Shown here piece by piece: positions 1 through 7,853 of a stretch of 35,389 bases of DNA. Origin of the DNA: Nitrospira sp. (GTDB lineage Bacteria; Nitrospirota; Thermodesulfovibrionia; Thermodesulfovibrionales; SM23-35); assembly GCA_016873615.1 (NCBI GenBank), contig VGWX01000020.1, forward strand, positions 1-35,389, written 5' to 3'. Each line of letters opens with the position of its first letter. Positions within the stretch are counted from its first letter, which is position 1. The notes under the pieces are model-generated. The model saw nothing but the letters and a program-made list of their open reading frames with translations. It did not search any database and was not told the origin of the DNA. A program made the translations under genes and the position numbers.

Positions 1-55
1 AAGTCCCAAGGGGAGTACGGTCTGTCACACCCGTGGTTAAGTTCATTGTTAATTT

Positions 56-101
56 ACCCTATCCTCTATCATACAAGGGGAGAGGGCAAGGGTGAGGGTG
101 T
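56..101. repeat. GC-rich palindromic repeat, intergenic copy downstream of lpxK
   Basis: A stretch reading TACCCTATCC ... AGGGTGAGGG forms imperfect inverted arms around a short AT-rich centre. Its G-rich arm (AGGGGAGAGGGCAAGGGTGA) resembles the palindromes embedded in lpxK (558-605) and waaA (about 1963-2013). It lies just past the lpxK stop and could also fold in the 3' end of that transcript, but no T-run marks it as a terminator. Bases 1-55 hold nothing I recognise. Confidence 0.55.
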
Positions 102-122
102 TAAACAGTTAATAAACAGACA

Positions 123-1166
123 CTAACTAAAAACCTCATCATAAAACCTTCCATCAACAGTAAATTCAATAGCCAGCGACACAAGGTTCTCAGGCATACT
201 GAAACTCCTGAGTCTCATTATATCTTTTTCTGTCGTAACAATCCACTCCGATTCGGTTCTTTCGGCATTATCTTTTATTGACTGCATGTCTCCTGCACTG
301 TACCTGTGATGGTCTCTGTATGCTAAAAATCCTTTTATCTGCAGACCTGCAGACAAAAGGGTTTCCCGGAAAGAATGAGGATTGCCAATACCGCAAAAAG
401 CAAAAACCATTTTGCCTTTGGCCTGTTCAAGAGAAAAGGTTTTCCCTTTTGCTGTTATAAATGCTTCAGGGCTATGTTCTGCAAGAAATATTGGGACATC
501 AGGGTTATATGTTTTTATTTCTTTAATCAGGCTTTCAATTTTGGGATGATGACTGTCACCCCCTCCCTTGCCCTCCCCCCTCGAGGGGGAGGGATGGGAG
601 GGGGTCTTTGTTATCACAATAATGTCAGCCCGCCTTATTTCTTTAACCGGCTCACGCAGAGTTCCAAGCGGAAGCATTTTCCTGTTTCCAAAAGGCACAG
701 AGCTGTCAATGAGCACTATATCCTTATTTCTGAAGAGGGCCCAGTGCTGGAACCCATCGTCGAGGAGAAACATATCCGGCTGAAGAGCTGAGGGCAAAGA
801 GCTGAGGCTGAACATGCCGGCTTCATACCTGTTTTTTCCTTTAACAACTGGAATATCTCTTAACTTTTCTGCCATCAGAACAGCTTCATCCCCGGCTTCG
901 TCTGCGCTTAACAAAGGCCCTTCGCCTCTGCTCACAAAGCAGGGGCCTTTTGCCTTGCCTTTATATCCGCGTGTAAGAATGCATGGACGAAAACCCCGCT
1001 GCTTTGCTTCTCCGGCTAAGGCTATTGTTGCAGGTGTTTTACCGGTTCCACCAAGGGTGATATTTCCGATACTGATAACCTGATGCGGCAGTCTCTTCTG
1101 ATTCATTGCGACATAGCCCTTTTTTATCGAATAGCCCAAAAAATAAAGGAGTTCAAAAAGTGTCAT
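123..1166 (-). CDS. lpxK: Tetraacyldisaccharide 4'-kinase (LpxK)
   Basis: This inner-membrane enzyme phosphorylates the 4' position of tetraacyldisaccharide-1-phosphate to give lipid IVA. The 347-residue product has an N-terminal hydrophobic stretch (about 4-12), a Walker A loop GNITLGGTGKTP at 34-45 and the family motif DDGFQH at 136-141. The ATG at 1166 overlaps the end of the upstream DUF2062 gene by 14 bp, so translation is probably coupled. The gene is the last of a minus-strand lipid A string. Two stretches look foreign to the family: residues 120-128, encoded by an 11-bp direct repeat, and residues 188-203, encoded by a GC-rich palindrome of exactly 16 codons. The conserved motifs lie outside both, so the enzyme is probably active. 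Confidence 0.93.
   Translation of the reverse strand: MTLFELLYFLGYSIKKGYVAMNQKRLPHQVISIGNITLGGTGKTPATIALAGEAKQRGFRPCILTRGYKGKAKGPCFVSRGEGPLLSADEAGDEAVLMAEKLRDIPVVKGKNRYEAGMFSLSSLPSALQPDMFLLDDGFQHWALFRNKDIVLIDSSVPFGNRKMLPLGTLREPVKEIRRADIIVITKTPSHPSPSRGEGKGGGDSHHPKIESLIKEIKTYNPDVPIFLAEHSPEAFITAKGKTFSLEQAKGKMVFAFCGIGNPHSFRETLLSAGLQIKGFLAYRDHHRYSAGDMQSIKDNAERTESEWIVTTEKDIMRLRSFSMPENLVSLAIEFTVDGRFYDEVFS
558..605. repeat. In-frame GC-rich palindrome inside lpxK
   Basis: The 48-bp element starts ACCCCCTCCC and ends GGGAGGGGGT, which are exact reverse complements. An inner palindrome CCCTCCCCC/GGGGGAGGG lies at 571-593. It is 16 codons long and encodes TPSHPSPSRGEGKGGG in LpxK, a Pro/Gly-rich segment unlike the surrounding enzyme. 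It is related to the copies at 56-101 and 1963-2013. An inserted mobile palindrome is the simplest reading. Confidence 0.8.
783..807. repeat. Two-copy 11-bp direct repeat inside lpxK
   Basis: AAGAGCTGAGG occurs at 783-793 and again at 797-807. It encodes the low-complexity segment SLSSLPSAL just before the DDGFQH motif of LpxK. The wording resembles the GAGCTGTGAGCT-type repeat found between the two tRNA genes at 9657-9763. Confidence 0.5.
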
Positions 1167-1587
1167 GACGGGCTCGCCTTCTCTTTAGAAAGAATTTTAT
1201 TAAAAAATATGATATTACGGACAGACCTGTGCCGAGCACGAGACTCCCTACGATGATCGGCCATAAATAATGGCTCAGATAATTAATCTCTTTTGAGAAC
1301 TTTATCTCAAGAAGCGTACCGTGAAGTATGAGGTTGCCCACCTCTGCGCTGATAAAAATCTGGAAAGGAAAGGATACGGGATTTGATATCTGTGCCCCGA
1401 GCAGTACTATCAGGGTATTTACCCTGAGTATAGATGCAAGAAGAATAGCTATGACTGTATGGGTGCCAAATACCGGGATAAAGGCAATGAAAACACCAAC
1501 TGCCAGGCTTAGCGCAATTTCATGGGGTGATAAACCCTTTTTAATGAATCTTAATATATAGTCTTTCAGTTTTGAAAAATATTTCAT
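1153..1587 (-). CDS. DUF2062 family membrane protein
   Basis: This is a 144-residue integral membrane protein of unknown biochemical role. Residues about 22-110 carry the DUF2062 pattern: PHEIALSLAVGVFIAFIPVFG is followed by a segment rich in small residues and then QISNPVSFPFQ, with two to three hydrophobic helices and a basic C-terminus. The ATG at 1587 overlaps the waaA stop as ATGA, and its own end overlaps lpxK by 14 bp. It is therefore locked into the lipid A/Kdo operon. A role in envelope lipid assembly is suggested only by context. Confidence 0.8.
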   Translation of the reverse strand: MKYFSKLKDYILRFIKKGLSPHEIALSLAVGVFIAFIPVFGTHTVIAILLASILRVNTLIVLLGAQISNPVSFPFQIFISAEVGNLILHGTLLEIKFSKEINYLSHYLWPIIVGSLVLGTGLSVISYFLIKFFLKRRRARHDTF

Positions 1588-2882
1588 ATGTATCTTTCAA
1601 CGATTTTCAGTGATCTTTCTACAGCGCCTGCATTTTTCCTGTAAAGCTCCTGTGCCTTTGATCCGGTCTCTCCTGCTTTCACTCGGGAAAGCAGAAGCTC
1701 TTTTAAGGTTGAATAGAGTTCATCTTCTCTGACCTCAATAGCAGCGCCTTCTGTATAAAAATCCCTGATCACAGGAAAATTCTCCATATGAGGCCCGCAT
1801 ACTATCGGCTTGCCCCAGCAAGCAGGTTCAAGAGGGTTCTGCCCGCCGTACCCCCTGAAACTTTTCCCGATGATCGCAATATCAGAAATGCCATAAATCG
1901 CTGATAATTCACCTACAGTATCAAGCAGAATAACTATTCCTTTAAGGTCGGATTTCGGGCTGACCTCTCTTTCCTGCCCTCTCCCTTGAGGGGGGAGGGT
2001 TAGGGAGGGGGTGTTCAACGCTGACCTTTTTATAAAAGATATACCTTTTGATTTCAGCATATCTTCAACCCCTTTAAACCTCTCAGGATGTCGTGGCGCT
2101 ATGACAAGATTGAGTATAGGAAAATCTTTTTTAAGCTCATTATATACAGATGTTATGAATTCCTCTTCACCCTCGTGCGTACTGCCGGCTGTAATCACAG
2201 GCCCCTTTATCTTTTCTGTCCATACAGGGATCTGAGAAGGCGGGCTGGCATCAAATTTAAAATTACCGGTATTCATTACCTTCTCTGTATTTACACCGAG
2301 GCTTTTTATCCTCTCTGCGTATTCCTCTCCCTGCATCCCGAAGAAATCTATATGGGAAAGTACCACTTTCATAAAAAAAGAGGCCCTTTTATATCCCCTG
2401 AATGAATTTTCAGAAATTCTTCCGTTCAGCAAAATAACAGGTATGCCATTTTTTCTGAAACTCCTGATTAAATTAGGCCAGAGTTCTGTTTCGATTATGA
2501 TGAGGATTACAGGTTTTACCTTTTTTATTACTGCGGTAATTACAGGGGGAATATCAAACGGCAGATACACAACACCTGTACCTTCAGGCGCCCTTTCTCT
2601 TGCCACCTTTTGTCCTGTATCAGTAATTGTTGAGAGGATAATCTTTTTTGACGGATATTTCTCTCTGAGACTTTTCAGGAGGGGAATTGCTGCCATAACT
2701 TCGCCCACAGATACGGCGTGAACCCAGATGGGTGATGAGTGATGAGTGACGAGTGATGAGTCAAAAAATCCGACTTTATCTTTCAGCCATCTTTTCCTGA
2801 TATGCCCCGGCCTTTTGAAATATTCAACCGGTAATACAAAAAGCAGGGCAATTATATATATGAGGCTGTAAAGGAAATACAT
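1584..2882 (-). CDS. waaA: 3-deoxy-D-manno-octulosonic acid (Kdo) transferase
   Basis: This inner-membrane GT-B glycosyltransferase moves Kdo from CMP-Kdo to lipid IVA. The product has one N-terminal membrane helix (residues 1-19), the motif WVHAVSVGEV with the likely catalytic Glu at 61, and GTGVVYLPFD, IIIETELWPNLI and GGQNPLEP further along. I chose the ATG at 2882, two bases past the lpxB stop. A longer reading from 2981 would overlap lpxB by 97 bp and add 33 residues unlike the family. Two inserted segments are visible. Residues 41-51 come from a four-copy heptamer next to the catalytic motif, and residues about 290-307 come from a GC-rich palindrome. Length is 432 residues against roughly 420-430 for the family. 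Its stop overlaps the DUF2062 start (ATGA). Confidence 0.93.
   Translation of the reverse strand: MYFLYSLIYIIALLFVLPVEYFKRPGHIRKRWLKDKVGFFDSSLVTHHSSPIWVHAVSVGEVMAAIPLLKSLREKYPSKKIILSTITDTGQKVARERAPEGTGVVYLPFDIPPVITAVIKKVKPVILIIIETELWPNLIRSFRKNGIPVILLNGRISENSFRGYKRASFFMKVVLSHIDFFGMQGEEYAERIKSLGVNTEKVMNTGNFKFDASPPSQIPVWTEKIKGPVITAGSTHEGEEEFITSVYNELKKDFPILNLVIAPRHPERFKGVEDMLKSKGISFIKRSALNTPSLTLPPQGRGQEREVSPKSDLKGIVILLDTVGELSAIYGISDIAIIGKSFRGYGGQNPLEPACWGKPIVCGPHMENFPVIRDFYTEGAAIEVREDELYSTLKELLLSRVKAGETGSKAQELYRKNAGAVERSLKIVERYI
1963..2013. repeat. In-frame GC-rich palindrome inside waaA
   Basis: Complementary arms around CCCTCTCCCTTGAGGGGGGA make a hairpin-capable element within the waaA reading frame. 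It encodes TPSLTLPPQGRGQERE, close in style to the TPSHPSPSRGEGKGGG encoded by the lpxK copy. The insertion sits in the region joining the two Rossmann-like lobes, where length variation should be tolerated. Confidence 0.72.
2734..2761. repeat. Four-copy 7-bp tandem repeat inside waaA
   Basis: The unit GATGAGT repeats four times without gaps (2734-2740, 2741-2747, 2748-2754 with one change to GACGAGT, 2755-2761). On the coding strand it gives SSLVTHHSS at residues about 42-50 of WaaA, immediately before the WVHAVSVGE motif. Gain or loss of one unit would shift the frame, so the count of four matters. Confidence 0.8.
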
Positions 2883-2884
2883 TT

Positions 2885-4084
2885 CTATGAATGAGCCTCT
2901 CCAGCCATTTCTATCACTATCTCTGCTGCCCTTTGAGATGGTTTCTTCCCTGAAAAAGGCTCTTTGATATTTCTGTAACAATGAAGCATGTCTTCTCTGT
3001 ATTTCGTGTCGGTAATAATTTTTTTCAGTTCTTTCACTATCTCGCCGGGATTGGCCATGTCCTGAAGCAGCTCTTGAACTACTTCCCTGCCTGAAAGAAT
3101 GTTTGCCAGTGATATATGTTTGACCTTAATAATACGTTTCCCGATTTGATAGGTTAAAGGCGCAAGTTTATAAACCACGACCATCGGGACTTCGAGGAAC
3201 GCAGTCTGCAGAGTAGCTGTGCCTGAGGCTACCACTGCAAGATCAGATGCTGCAAGAACTTTTACAGATTCGCCTTTTTTAATAACTACGCCTTCCTGTT
3301 TCAGTGTTTCCAGATAAGAATGATATCTTGTTTCATCCGTATTTGCAGCGAGCGGCATGCAAAACCCGTAATCTTTTCCTGATATATCAGGCTCTCTTTT
3401 AAACCTTGCGATGAATTCAATGATTAATGGCAGATGCCTCTTGAGTTCACTTGGTCTGCTGCCGGGCAGGAGAGACAGAAGCGGTCTGCCAGGCTCAAGG
3501 CCGATAGCAGCCTTAAAAAGACTTCGGTGTTCTTTGCTGAATTCAGAGCCTTGAACACCGAAGTCTTTTGATGATCCCAGGACAGATTCGATCTCTTCAA
3601 GCACAGGGTGGCCGATGAATTCACATGGCATCCCTGCATTTCTGTATATCTCTTCCTCGAAAGGGAGAATAACAGCCATCCTGTCTACAAGACCTGCGAT
3701 TTTTTTTACTCTGCCCTTACGCCATGCCCATACCTGAGGGCTTACATAATATAGAATCTTTATGCCGAGTGATCGGGCGAGCTTTGCCACCTTCAGATTA
3801 AAATCAGGATAATCGATGAGGACAAGAACTGCCGGTTTGCATTGTTTCAGCGCTTCAACAGTTTTGTTGAATGCTGCCTTGATTTTACTGAAAGCCGAGA
3901 TAGCCTCTGTAAGACCGAAGGCGTCTGATATGGATGAGATGAGTTCAACCCCTGCCTCGCTCATCTTCTCCCCGCCAACGCCCATTATATGTACATCAGG
4001 CCATTTACTCTTTAGCGCCTTCGCAAGGAGTGAACCGTATAATTCACCTGAACTCTCGCCTGCAACGATCATAATATGAGCCAT
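2885..4084 (-). CDS. lpxB: Lipid-A-disaccharide synthase (LpxB)
   Basis: This enzyme condenses UDP-diacylglucosamine with lipid X to form the lipid A disaccharide at the inner face of the inner membrane. The product begins MAHIMIVAGESSGELYGSLL, the hallmark N-terminus. It also has YYVSPQVWAWRKGRVKKI, EFIGHPVLEE, LLPGSRPSELKRHLP and ASGTATLQTAFLEVPMVV, all standard LpxB landmarks. The ATG at 4084 is preferred. A TTG start at 4099 is possible but adds only MRDSQ and has no better ribosome site. At 399 residues it is about 17 longer than the E. coli enzyme. The excess matches an 18-codon inverted-repeat element at residues 172-189. The waaA start follows two bases after its stop. Confidence 0.95.
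   Translation of the reverse strand: MAHIMIVAGESSGELYGSLLAKALKSKWPDVHIMGVGGEKMSEAGVELISSISDAFGLTEAISAFSKIKAAFNKTVEALKQCKPAVLVLIDYPDFNLKVAKLARSLGIKILYYVSPQVWAWRKGRVKKIAGLVDRMAVILPFEEEIYRNAGMPCEFIGHPVLEEIESVLGSSKDFGVQGSEFSKEHRSLFKAAIGLEPGRPLLSLLPGSRPSELKRHLPLIIEFIARFKREPDISGKDYGFCMPLAANTDETRYHSYLETLKQEGVVIKKGESVKVLAASDLAVVASGTATLQTAFLEVPMVVVYKLAPLTYQIGKRIIKVKHISLANILSGREVVQELLQDMANPGEIVKELKKIITDTKYREDMLHCYRNIKEPFSGKKPSQRAAEIVIEMAGEAHS
3516..3569. repeat. Perfect 17-bp inverted repeat embedded in lpxB
   Basis: AAAAGACTTCGGTGTTC (3516-3532) and its exact reverse complement (3553-3569) flank a 20-nt loop. The whole unit is 54 bp, or 18 codons, and encodes KDFGVQGSEFSKEHRSLF in LpxB. Here related enzymes pass directly from the GHPVLEE region to the GL-P-RP-LLPGSR region. 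This looks like a frame-preserving palindrome insertion and is a different sequence family from the GC-rich elements. Confidence 0.8.
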
Positions 4085-4137
4085 TTGACTATCCCGCAAC
4101 AGAGATTTTTGGGTTGCTGTCAGATTGAATTGAGAGG

Positions 4138-5229
4138 TCAGACAACTTCCCTGATTATCCTGGCTATCTTTTTTATCGTTGTTTCCTCAAGCTCAGGATA
4201 CATCGGCAGGGAAAGCGCTTCCTTTGCAGTCTTTTCAGCAACAGGAAAATCTCCTTTCTGATATCCTAAAAACTTCAATGCTTCCTGCAGGTGAAGCGGT
4301 ACAGGATAATAGACAACTGATGAAATACCGTTTTCCTTCAGTCTCTCCTGTATCAGGCCCCTTTTCCTGCTCGTGATCGTGTACTGATGATAAACATGAT
4401 ATATGCCTTTTTTTTCTGCAGGACATCTCACCGTATCCGCAAGGAATTTGTTGTAGAGCGCTGCATGCCGCCTTCTCTCTCTGTTGTAATCATCTATGCG
4501 CCTGAACTTTACCAGGAGGATGCCTGCCTGGATCTCATCCAGCCTGCTGTTAAACCCAACCCTTTTGTGTCTGTAGGAACCTTTAGAACCGTGGTTTCTC
4601 AGTTGTCTTATTATTTCAGCAACCTTCGGGCTGTTCAGGGTTATCATGCCGCCGTCGCCATATCCGCCGAGATTCTTGCTCGGATAAAAACTGAAGCAGC
4701 CGGCATCGCCAAAGCTTCCGGCCTTTATGCTGTTTACCTCTGCGCCAAAGGACTGCGCGCAATCCTCTATCACTTTGAGCTTTCTCTTCCCGGCAATCTT
4801 CATTATCCGGACCATATCAGAGGGATGCCCGAAAATATGGACCGGCAGAATTGCCTTTGTTTTTTTTGTGATATTTCCCTCTATCCGATCAACATCTATA
4901 TTGAATGTTTCAGGCTCTATATCAACAAATACCGGTGTAGCGCCGGTATAAAGTATAGCCTCAACAGTTGCAAAGAAGGTGAAAGGAGTTGTGATAACCT
5001 CATCTCCCACTCCGACGCCTGACGCCTCAAGCGCCAGATGAAGGGCATCGGTTCCTGAGGCAACGCCTATTGCTTCCCTGACGTCATAATAGGCTGCTAC
5101 CTTTTTTTCAAATTCAGAAACCTTTGCGCCAAGAACATAATGACTGCTTTCCAATATCTCTTTCAGGACAGTAAATATCTCTCCCCTGATCTCCTGAAAT
5201 TGTTTTTTTAGATCAACCATCGGGACCAT
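4138..5229 (-). CDS. gnnB: DegT/DnrJ/EryC1/StrS sugar aminotransferase, probable UDP-3-keto-GlcNAc aminotransferase (GnnB-like)
   Basis: This PLP-dependent fold type I aminotransferase acts on nucleotide-linked keto sugars. SGTDALHLAL (59-68), HIFGHPSDM, VIEDCAQSFGA and FYPSKNLGGYGDGG with the Schiff-base Lys at 185 mark the family. The ATG at 5229 is preceded by GAGGAG at good spacing. It lies 12 bp from an NAD-dependent sugar dehydrogenase and just before lpxB. In Acidithiobacillus ferrooxidans, gnnA and gnnB lie beside the lpx genes and convert UDP-GlcNAc to its 3-amino analogue, so LpxA can attach an amide-linked 3-acyl chain. The same reaction is inferred here from context. A WbpE- or ArnB-like role in O-antigen or other sugar synthesis is the main alternative. 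Confidence 0.75.
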   Translation of the reverse strand: MVPMVDLKKQFQEIRGEIFTVLKEILESSHYVLGAKVSEFEKKVAAYYDVREAIGVASGTDALHLALEASGVGVGDEVITTPFTFFATVEAILYTGATPVFVDIEPETFNIDVDRIEGNITKKTKAILPVHIFGHPSDMVRIMKIAGKRKLKVIEDCAQSFGAEVNSIKAGSFGDAGCFSFYPSKNLGGYGDGGMITLNSPKVAEIIRQLRNHGSKGSYRHKRVGFNSRLDEIQAGILLVKFRRIDDYNRERRRHAALYNKFLADTVRCPAEKKGIYHVYHQYTITSRKRGLIQERLKENGISSVVYYPVPLHLQEALKFLGYQKGDFPVAEKTAKEALSLPMYPELEETTIKKIARIIREVV

Positions 5230-5241
5230 TCGCTATCTCCT

Positions 5242-6159
5242 CTATTTCTGAATCCTTATCTTATCAGTTATTTCCATCACTACCTTAAGCGCATTCCTTC
5301 CTTCAACTGCAGAAACCTTTGGTTTTTTCCTCTCCCGTACACAAAATATGAAATCTTTCAGTTCTTCTTTTAACGGTTCCTTTTTCTCCGGTTTAAGGGT
5401 TTCGGTCAATATCCCTTTTTCGCCCCTGAAATGACGCGTTATCTCTGCATGTTGATAATCAATGGATATGTGATAATCCTTTCCAAAGATCTTCAGTTTT
5501 CTCTGTTTTTCCGGAGACAGGCGGCTCACTGTGGCAAGCGCTGCGCAGCCGTTTTCGAATTCAATCCATGCCTTTGCGACATCGATTTTGTCGGTGAGAA
5601 CTTTAGCCCCGACCGCCCTGATCTCCCTGATCGGCCGGGAGGCAAGACTGAGTATAATATCGATATCGTGTATCATAAGATCGAGTGTCACATCGACATC
5701 AGTCCCTCTGCCCAGAAAGGGTGAGAATCTCTCAGACTCGAGGAAGACCGGCTCCTTGAACATCTCAGCTGCAGCGATAATCGCCGGATTATACCGTTCA
5801 AGGTGCCCTACCTGAATAATGCGACCTGTCTTTTCAGCTTCCCTGATTAACTCATCAGCTTCGTCTATATTTACTGTTATCGGTTTCTCTATCAGCATAT
5901 CCTTTCCTGCCCTGAGGCAGTCAAGTGCGATATTATAGTGGGATGTTGTAGGAGTTACAACACTCAGGGCATCGACTTTTTCAAGAATATCCCTGTAGTC
6001 ATAATAAGGTCTGCACCCGTATTTATCTGCTAACGTATCAGCCTTTTTCTGATCAATGTCGACAACACCTAAGAGTTCTGCCTCTTCGATATCAGAATAG
6101 ATACGCGCATGGTGCTGTCCAAGATATCCAACCCCGATAACCCCTACCTTAACAGCCAA
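5242..6159 (-). CDS. gnnA: Gfo/Idh/MocA family oxidoreductase, probable UDP-GlcNAc 3-dehydrogenase (GnnA-like)
   Basis: This NAD-dependent dehydrogenase has 305 residues. Its Rossmann start is VGVIGVGYLGQHHA (5-18), the acidic residue VVDID lies at the end of beta-2, and the family motif EKP is at 90-92. The MIHDIDIILSL region carries the likely catalytic His. The start is TTG at 6159, supported by AGGAGG four bases upstream. The gene lies between trpD (11 bp away) and the aminotransferase. With that neighbour it would oxidise C3 of the GlcNAc in UDP-GlcNAc, the first step toward the 2,3-diaminoglucose of lipid A. The specific substrate is inferred from gene order, not from a residue I can point to. 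Confidence 0.75.
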   Translation of the reverse strand: MAVKVGVIGVGYLGQHHARIYSDIEEAELLGVVDIDQKKADTLADKYGCRPYYDYRDILEKVDALSVVTPTTSHYNIALDCLRAGKDMLIEKPITVNIDEADELIREAEKTGRIIQVGHLERYNPAIIAAAEMFKEPVFLESERFSPFLGRGTDVDVTLDLMIHDIDIILSLASRPIREIRAVGAKVLTDKIDVAKAWIEFENGCAALATVSRLSPEKQRKLKIFGKDYHISIDYQHAEITRHFRGEKGILTETLKPEKKEPLKEELKDFIFCVRERKKPKVSAVEGRNALKVVMEITDKIRIQK

Positions 6160-6170
6160 AAGACCTCCTC

Positions 6171-7181
6171 TTATAGAGAATTGCTCACCTTCTTTACCTC
6201 TTCAAGTTTTTTTAATGCCCTTCCCGAATCTATAGAATCAGAAGCCATACTGAAGGCAATCTTGAAATCCTCTGTTTTTCCGGCAGCAATAAGTCCAATG
6301 GCTGAGTTCATGAGGGTTATCTCCCTCCTCGCTCCTTCTTCACCATTCAGGATTGAGAGTGTAATGGCAGCATTCTTTTCCTTGTCGCCGCCCTGTATGA
6401 GTTCAATCTTGTGTCTCCATAATCCGAAATCCTCCGGCTCAATATAGAAATTCCCTACATCTCCGCCTTTAAATCGTGAAACCTTTGTTCTGCCGGATAT
6501 GCTCACCTCGTCAAGGCCGTCTTCGCCATGCACAACCATTGCATCTATGGCGCCGAGATTGCCAAGAACCCTTGCAAGTGTTTCAGTAAGTTTATCAGCA
6601 AATACACCAAGTATCTGCCTTTTTGCACCGGCAGGATTCGTTATCGGGCCGAGTATATTGAATATAGTCCTCAGTCCAATTTCACGGCGGGGACCGATAG
6701 CATACTTCATCGCCGGGTGGAAGAGCGGCGCAAAGAGGAATCCGAAGCCTGTTTCAAAAAGGCATGTCTCAACCTTTTCCGGAGGCAAATCTATTTTCAC
6801 CCCAAGCGCCTCAAGTACGTCAGCGCTTCCTGACCGGCTTGAGACAGAACGGTTGCCATGTTTTGCAACAGGAACTCCTGCCCCTGCAACGACAAAGGCT
6901 GTTGTTGTTGAAATATTAAAGGTATGCGCCATATCACCGCCGGTTCCACAGGTATCAAGGACTTCCTCAGGCGCTTTAATGGTTGCTGCCTTTTGCCTCA
7001 TTATACGGGCTGCCCCTGTTATTTCTTCTACAGTCTCCCCCTTAATCCTTAGGGCTGTAAGGAATGCTCCAATCTGGGCGTCTGTAGCCTTCCCCTCCAT
7101 TATTTCCTGCATGCAGACAGCCATTTCAGTCTCTACAAGACTTATATTATTGACAATTATGTTTATTGCTTCTTTTATCAC
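6171..7181 (-). CDS. trpD: Anthranilate phosphoribosyltransferase
   Basis: This cytosolic enzyme transfers phosphoribose from PRPP to anthranilate, the second step of the tryptophan branch. The 336-residue product carries the PRPP-binding motif DTCGTGGDMAHTFNIST and KHGNRSVSSRSGSADVLEALG, the family signature. GPITNPAGAKRQILGVF and VVHGEDGLDEVS follow, also typical. The start is GTG at 7181 with GAGGTG about a dozen bases upstream. It belongs to the trpE-trpG-trpD string, but a GC-rich palindrome lies between it and trpG. The downstream gene is gnnA, so tryptophan and lipid A genes probably share transcripts. No trpC, trpF, trpB or trpA follows. Confidence 0.96.
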   Translation of the reverse strand: MIKEAINIIVNNISLVETEMAVCMQEIMEGKATDAQIGAFLTALRIKGETVEEITGAARIMRQKAATIKAPEEVLDTCGTGGDMAHTFNISTTTAFVVAGAGVPVAKHGNRSVSSRSGSADVLEALGVKIDLPPEKVETCLFETGFGFLFAPLFHPAMKYAIGPRREIGLRTIFNILGPITNPAGAKRQILGVFADKLTETLARVLGNLGAIDAMVVHGEDGLDEVSISGRTKVSRFKGGDVGNFYIEPEDFGLWRHKIELIQGGDKEKNAAITLSILNGEEGARREITLMNSAIGLIAAGKTEDFKIAFSMASDSIDSGRALKKLEEVKKVSNSL

Positions 7182-7211
7182 AGTTGTTTATTTCACCTCA
7201 TGATAATTTCA

Positions 7212-7255
7212 AATCCCCCCTTTCCCCCTTTTCTAAAGGGGGGTCAAGGGGGATT
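7212..7255. repeat. GC-rich palindrome between trpG and trpD
   Basis: AATCCCCCCTTTCCCCC and GGGGGGTCAAGGGGGATT form arms around TTTTCTAAA. The element fits the same consensus as the two copies embedded in mnmA (19230-19273 and 19860-19904), including flanking CAAAT and ATTACT bases. It lies within the trp transcript and could fold as an RNA hairpin, possibly damping expression of downstream genes. Confidence 0.75.
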
Positions 7256-7262
7256 ACTAAAT

Positions 7263-7853
7263 TTATATGTCTTTATAAGACATATCTTTATTTAATTTAA
7301 GGAAATTCCTCAGAAGGTCTTTGCCTGCCTTTGTAAGGATTGATTCCGGATGGAATTGTACGCCTTCAAGAATAAACTCTTTGTGTCTTATGCCCATTAT
7401 TTCGTCAAGATCAGTCCATGCGGTTATCTCAAGACAGCCGGGCAAAGTTTCCTTCTTTATAAGGAGCGAGTGATATCTTGTTGCCTCAAAAGGATTCGGC
7501 AGACCTTCAAATACTGTTTTCCCGTCATGGGATATGAGTGAAGTCTTTCCATGCATAAGCCTTGGCGCCCTTATGATATGCCCGCCAAAAGCAGCGCCTA
7601 TGGATTGATGGCCGAGACACACGCCGAGAATCGGGATCTTTCCGGCAAAATGCTTAATTACTGCGATAGAAATGCCGGCCTCTTTGGGTGTGCATGGTCC
7701 GGGTGAAATTACTATCCGTTCAGGGCCCATTTTTTCAATTTCTGGAATCGTAATCTTATCGTTCCTGAAAACCTTTATTTCCTCGCCAAGCTCGCCAAGA
7801 TACTGAACGAGGTTATAGGTAAAAGAATCATAATTATCGATCATTAATAACAT
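7263..7853 (-). CDS. trpG: Anthranilate synthase component II / aminodeoxychorismate synthase glutamine amidotransferase
   Basis: This class I glutamine amidotransferase supplies ammonia to Trp[21 protein letters not shown] opens the protein. The catalytic triad is Cys79 in GVCLGHQS plus His168 and Glu170 in FHPES. At 196 residues it is full length. The ATG at 7853 directly follows an AT-rich repeat that separates it from trpE, and the alternative ATG three codons later is equally compatible. TrpG and PabA are hard to tell apart. Adjacency to trpE and trpD favours anthranilate synthase, and dual use for folate is possible because no other copy is in view. Confidence 0.94.
   Translation of the reverse strand: MLLMIDNYDSFTYNLVQYLGELGEEIKVFRNDKITIPEIEKMGPERIVISPGPCTPKEAGISIAVIKHFAGKIPILGVCLGHQSIGAAFGGHIIRAPRLMHGKTSLISHDGKTVFEGLPNPFEATRYHSLLIKKETLPGCLEITAWTDLDEIMGIRHKEFILEGVQFHPESILTKAGKDLLRNFLKLNKDMSYKDI

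Noticed and set aside
2883-2981. Longer waaA reading overlapping lpxB by 97 bp
   Set aside because: The 33 extra residues are hydrophilic and unlike WaaA, whose membrane helix begins at the ATG at 2882.
6499-7203. Long plus-strand open frame opposite trpD
   Set aside because: It is the antisense shadow of a clear trpD gene, with Ser/Pro-rich low-complexity translation and no family resemblance.
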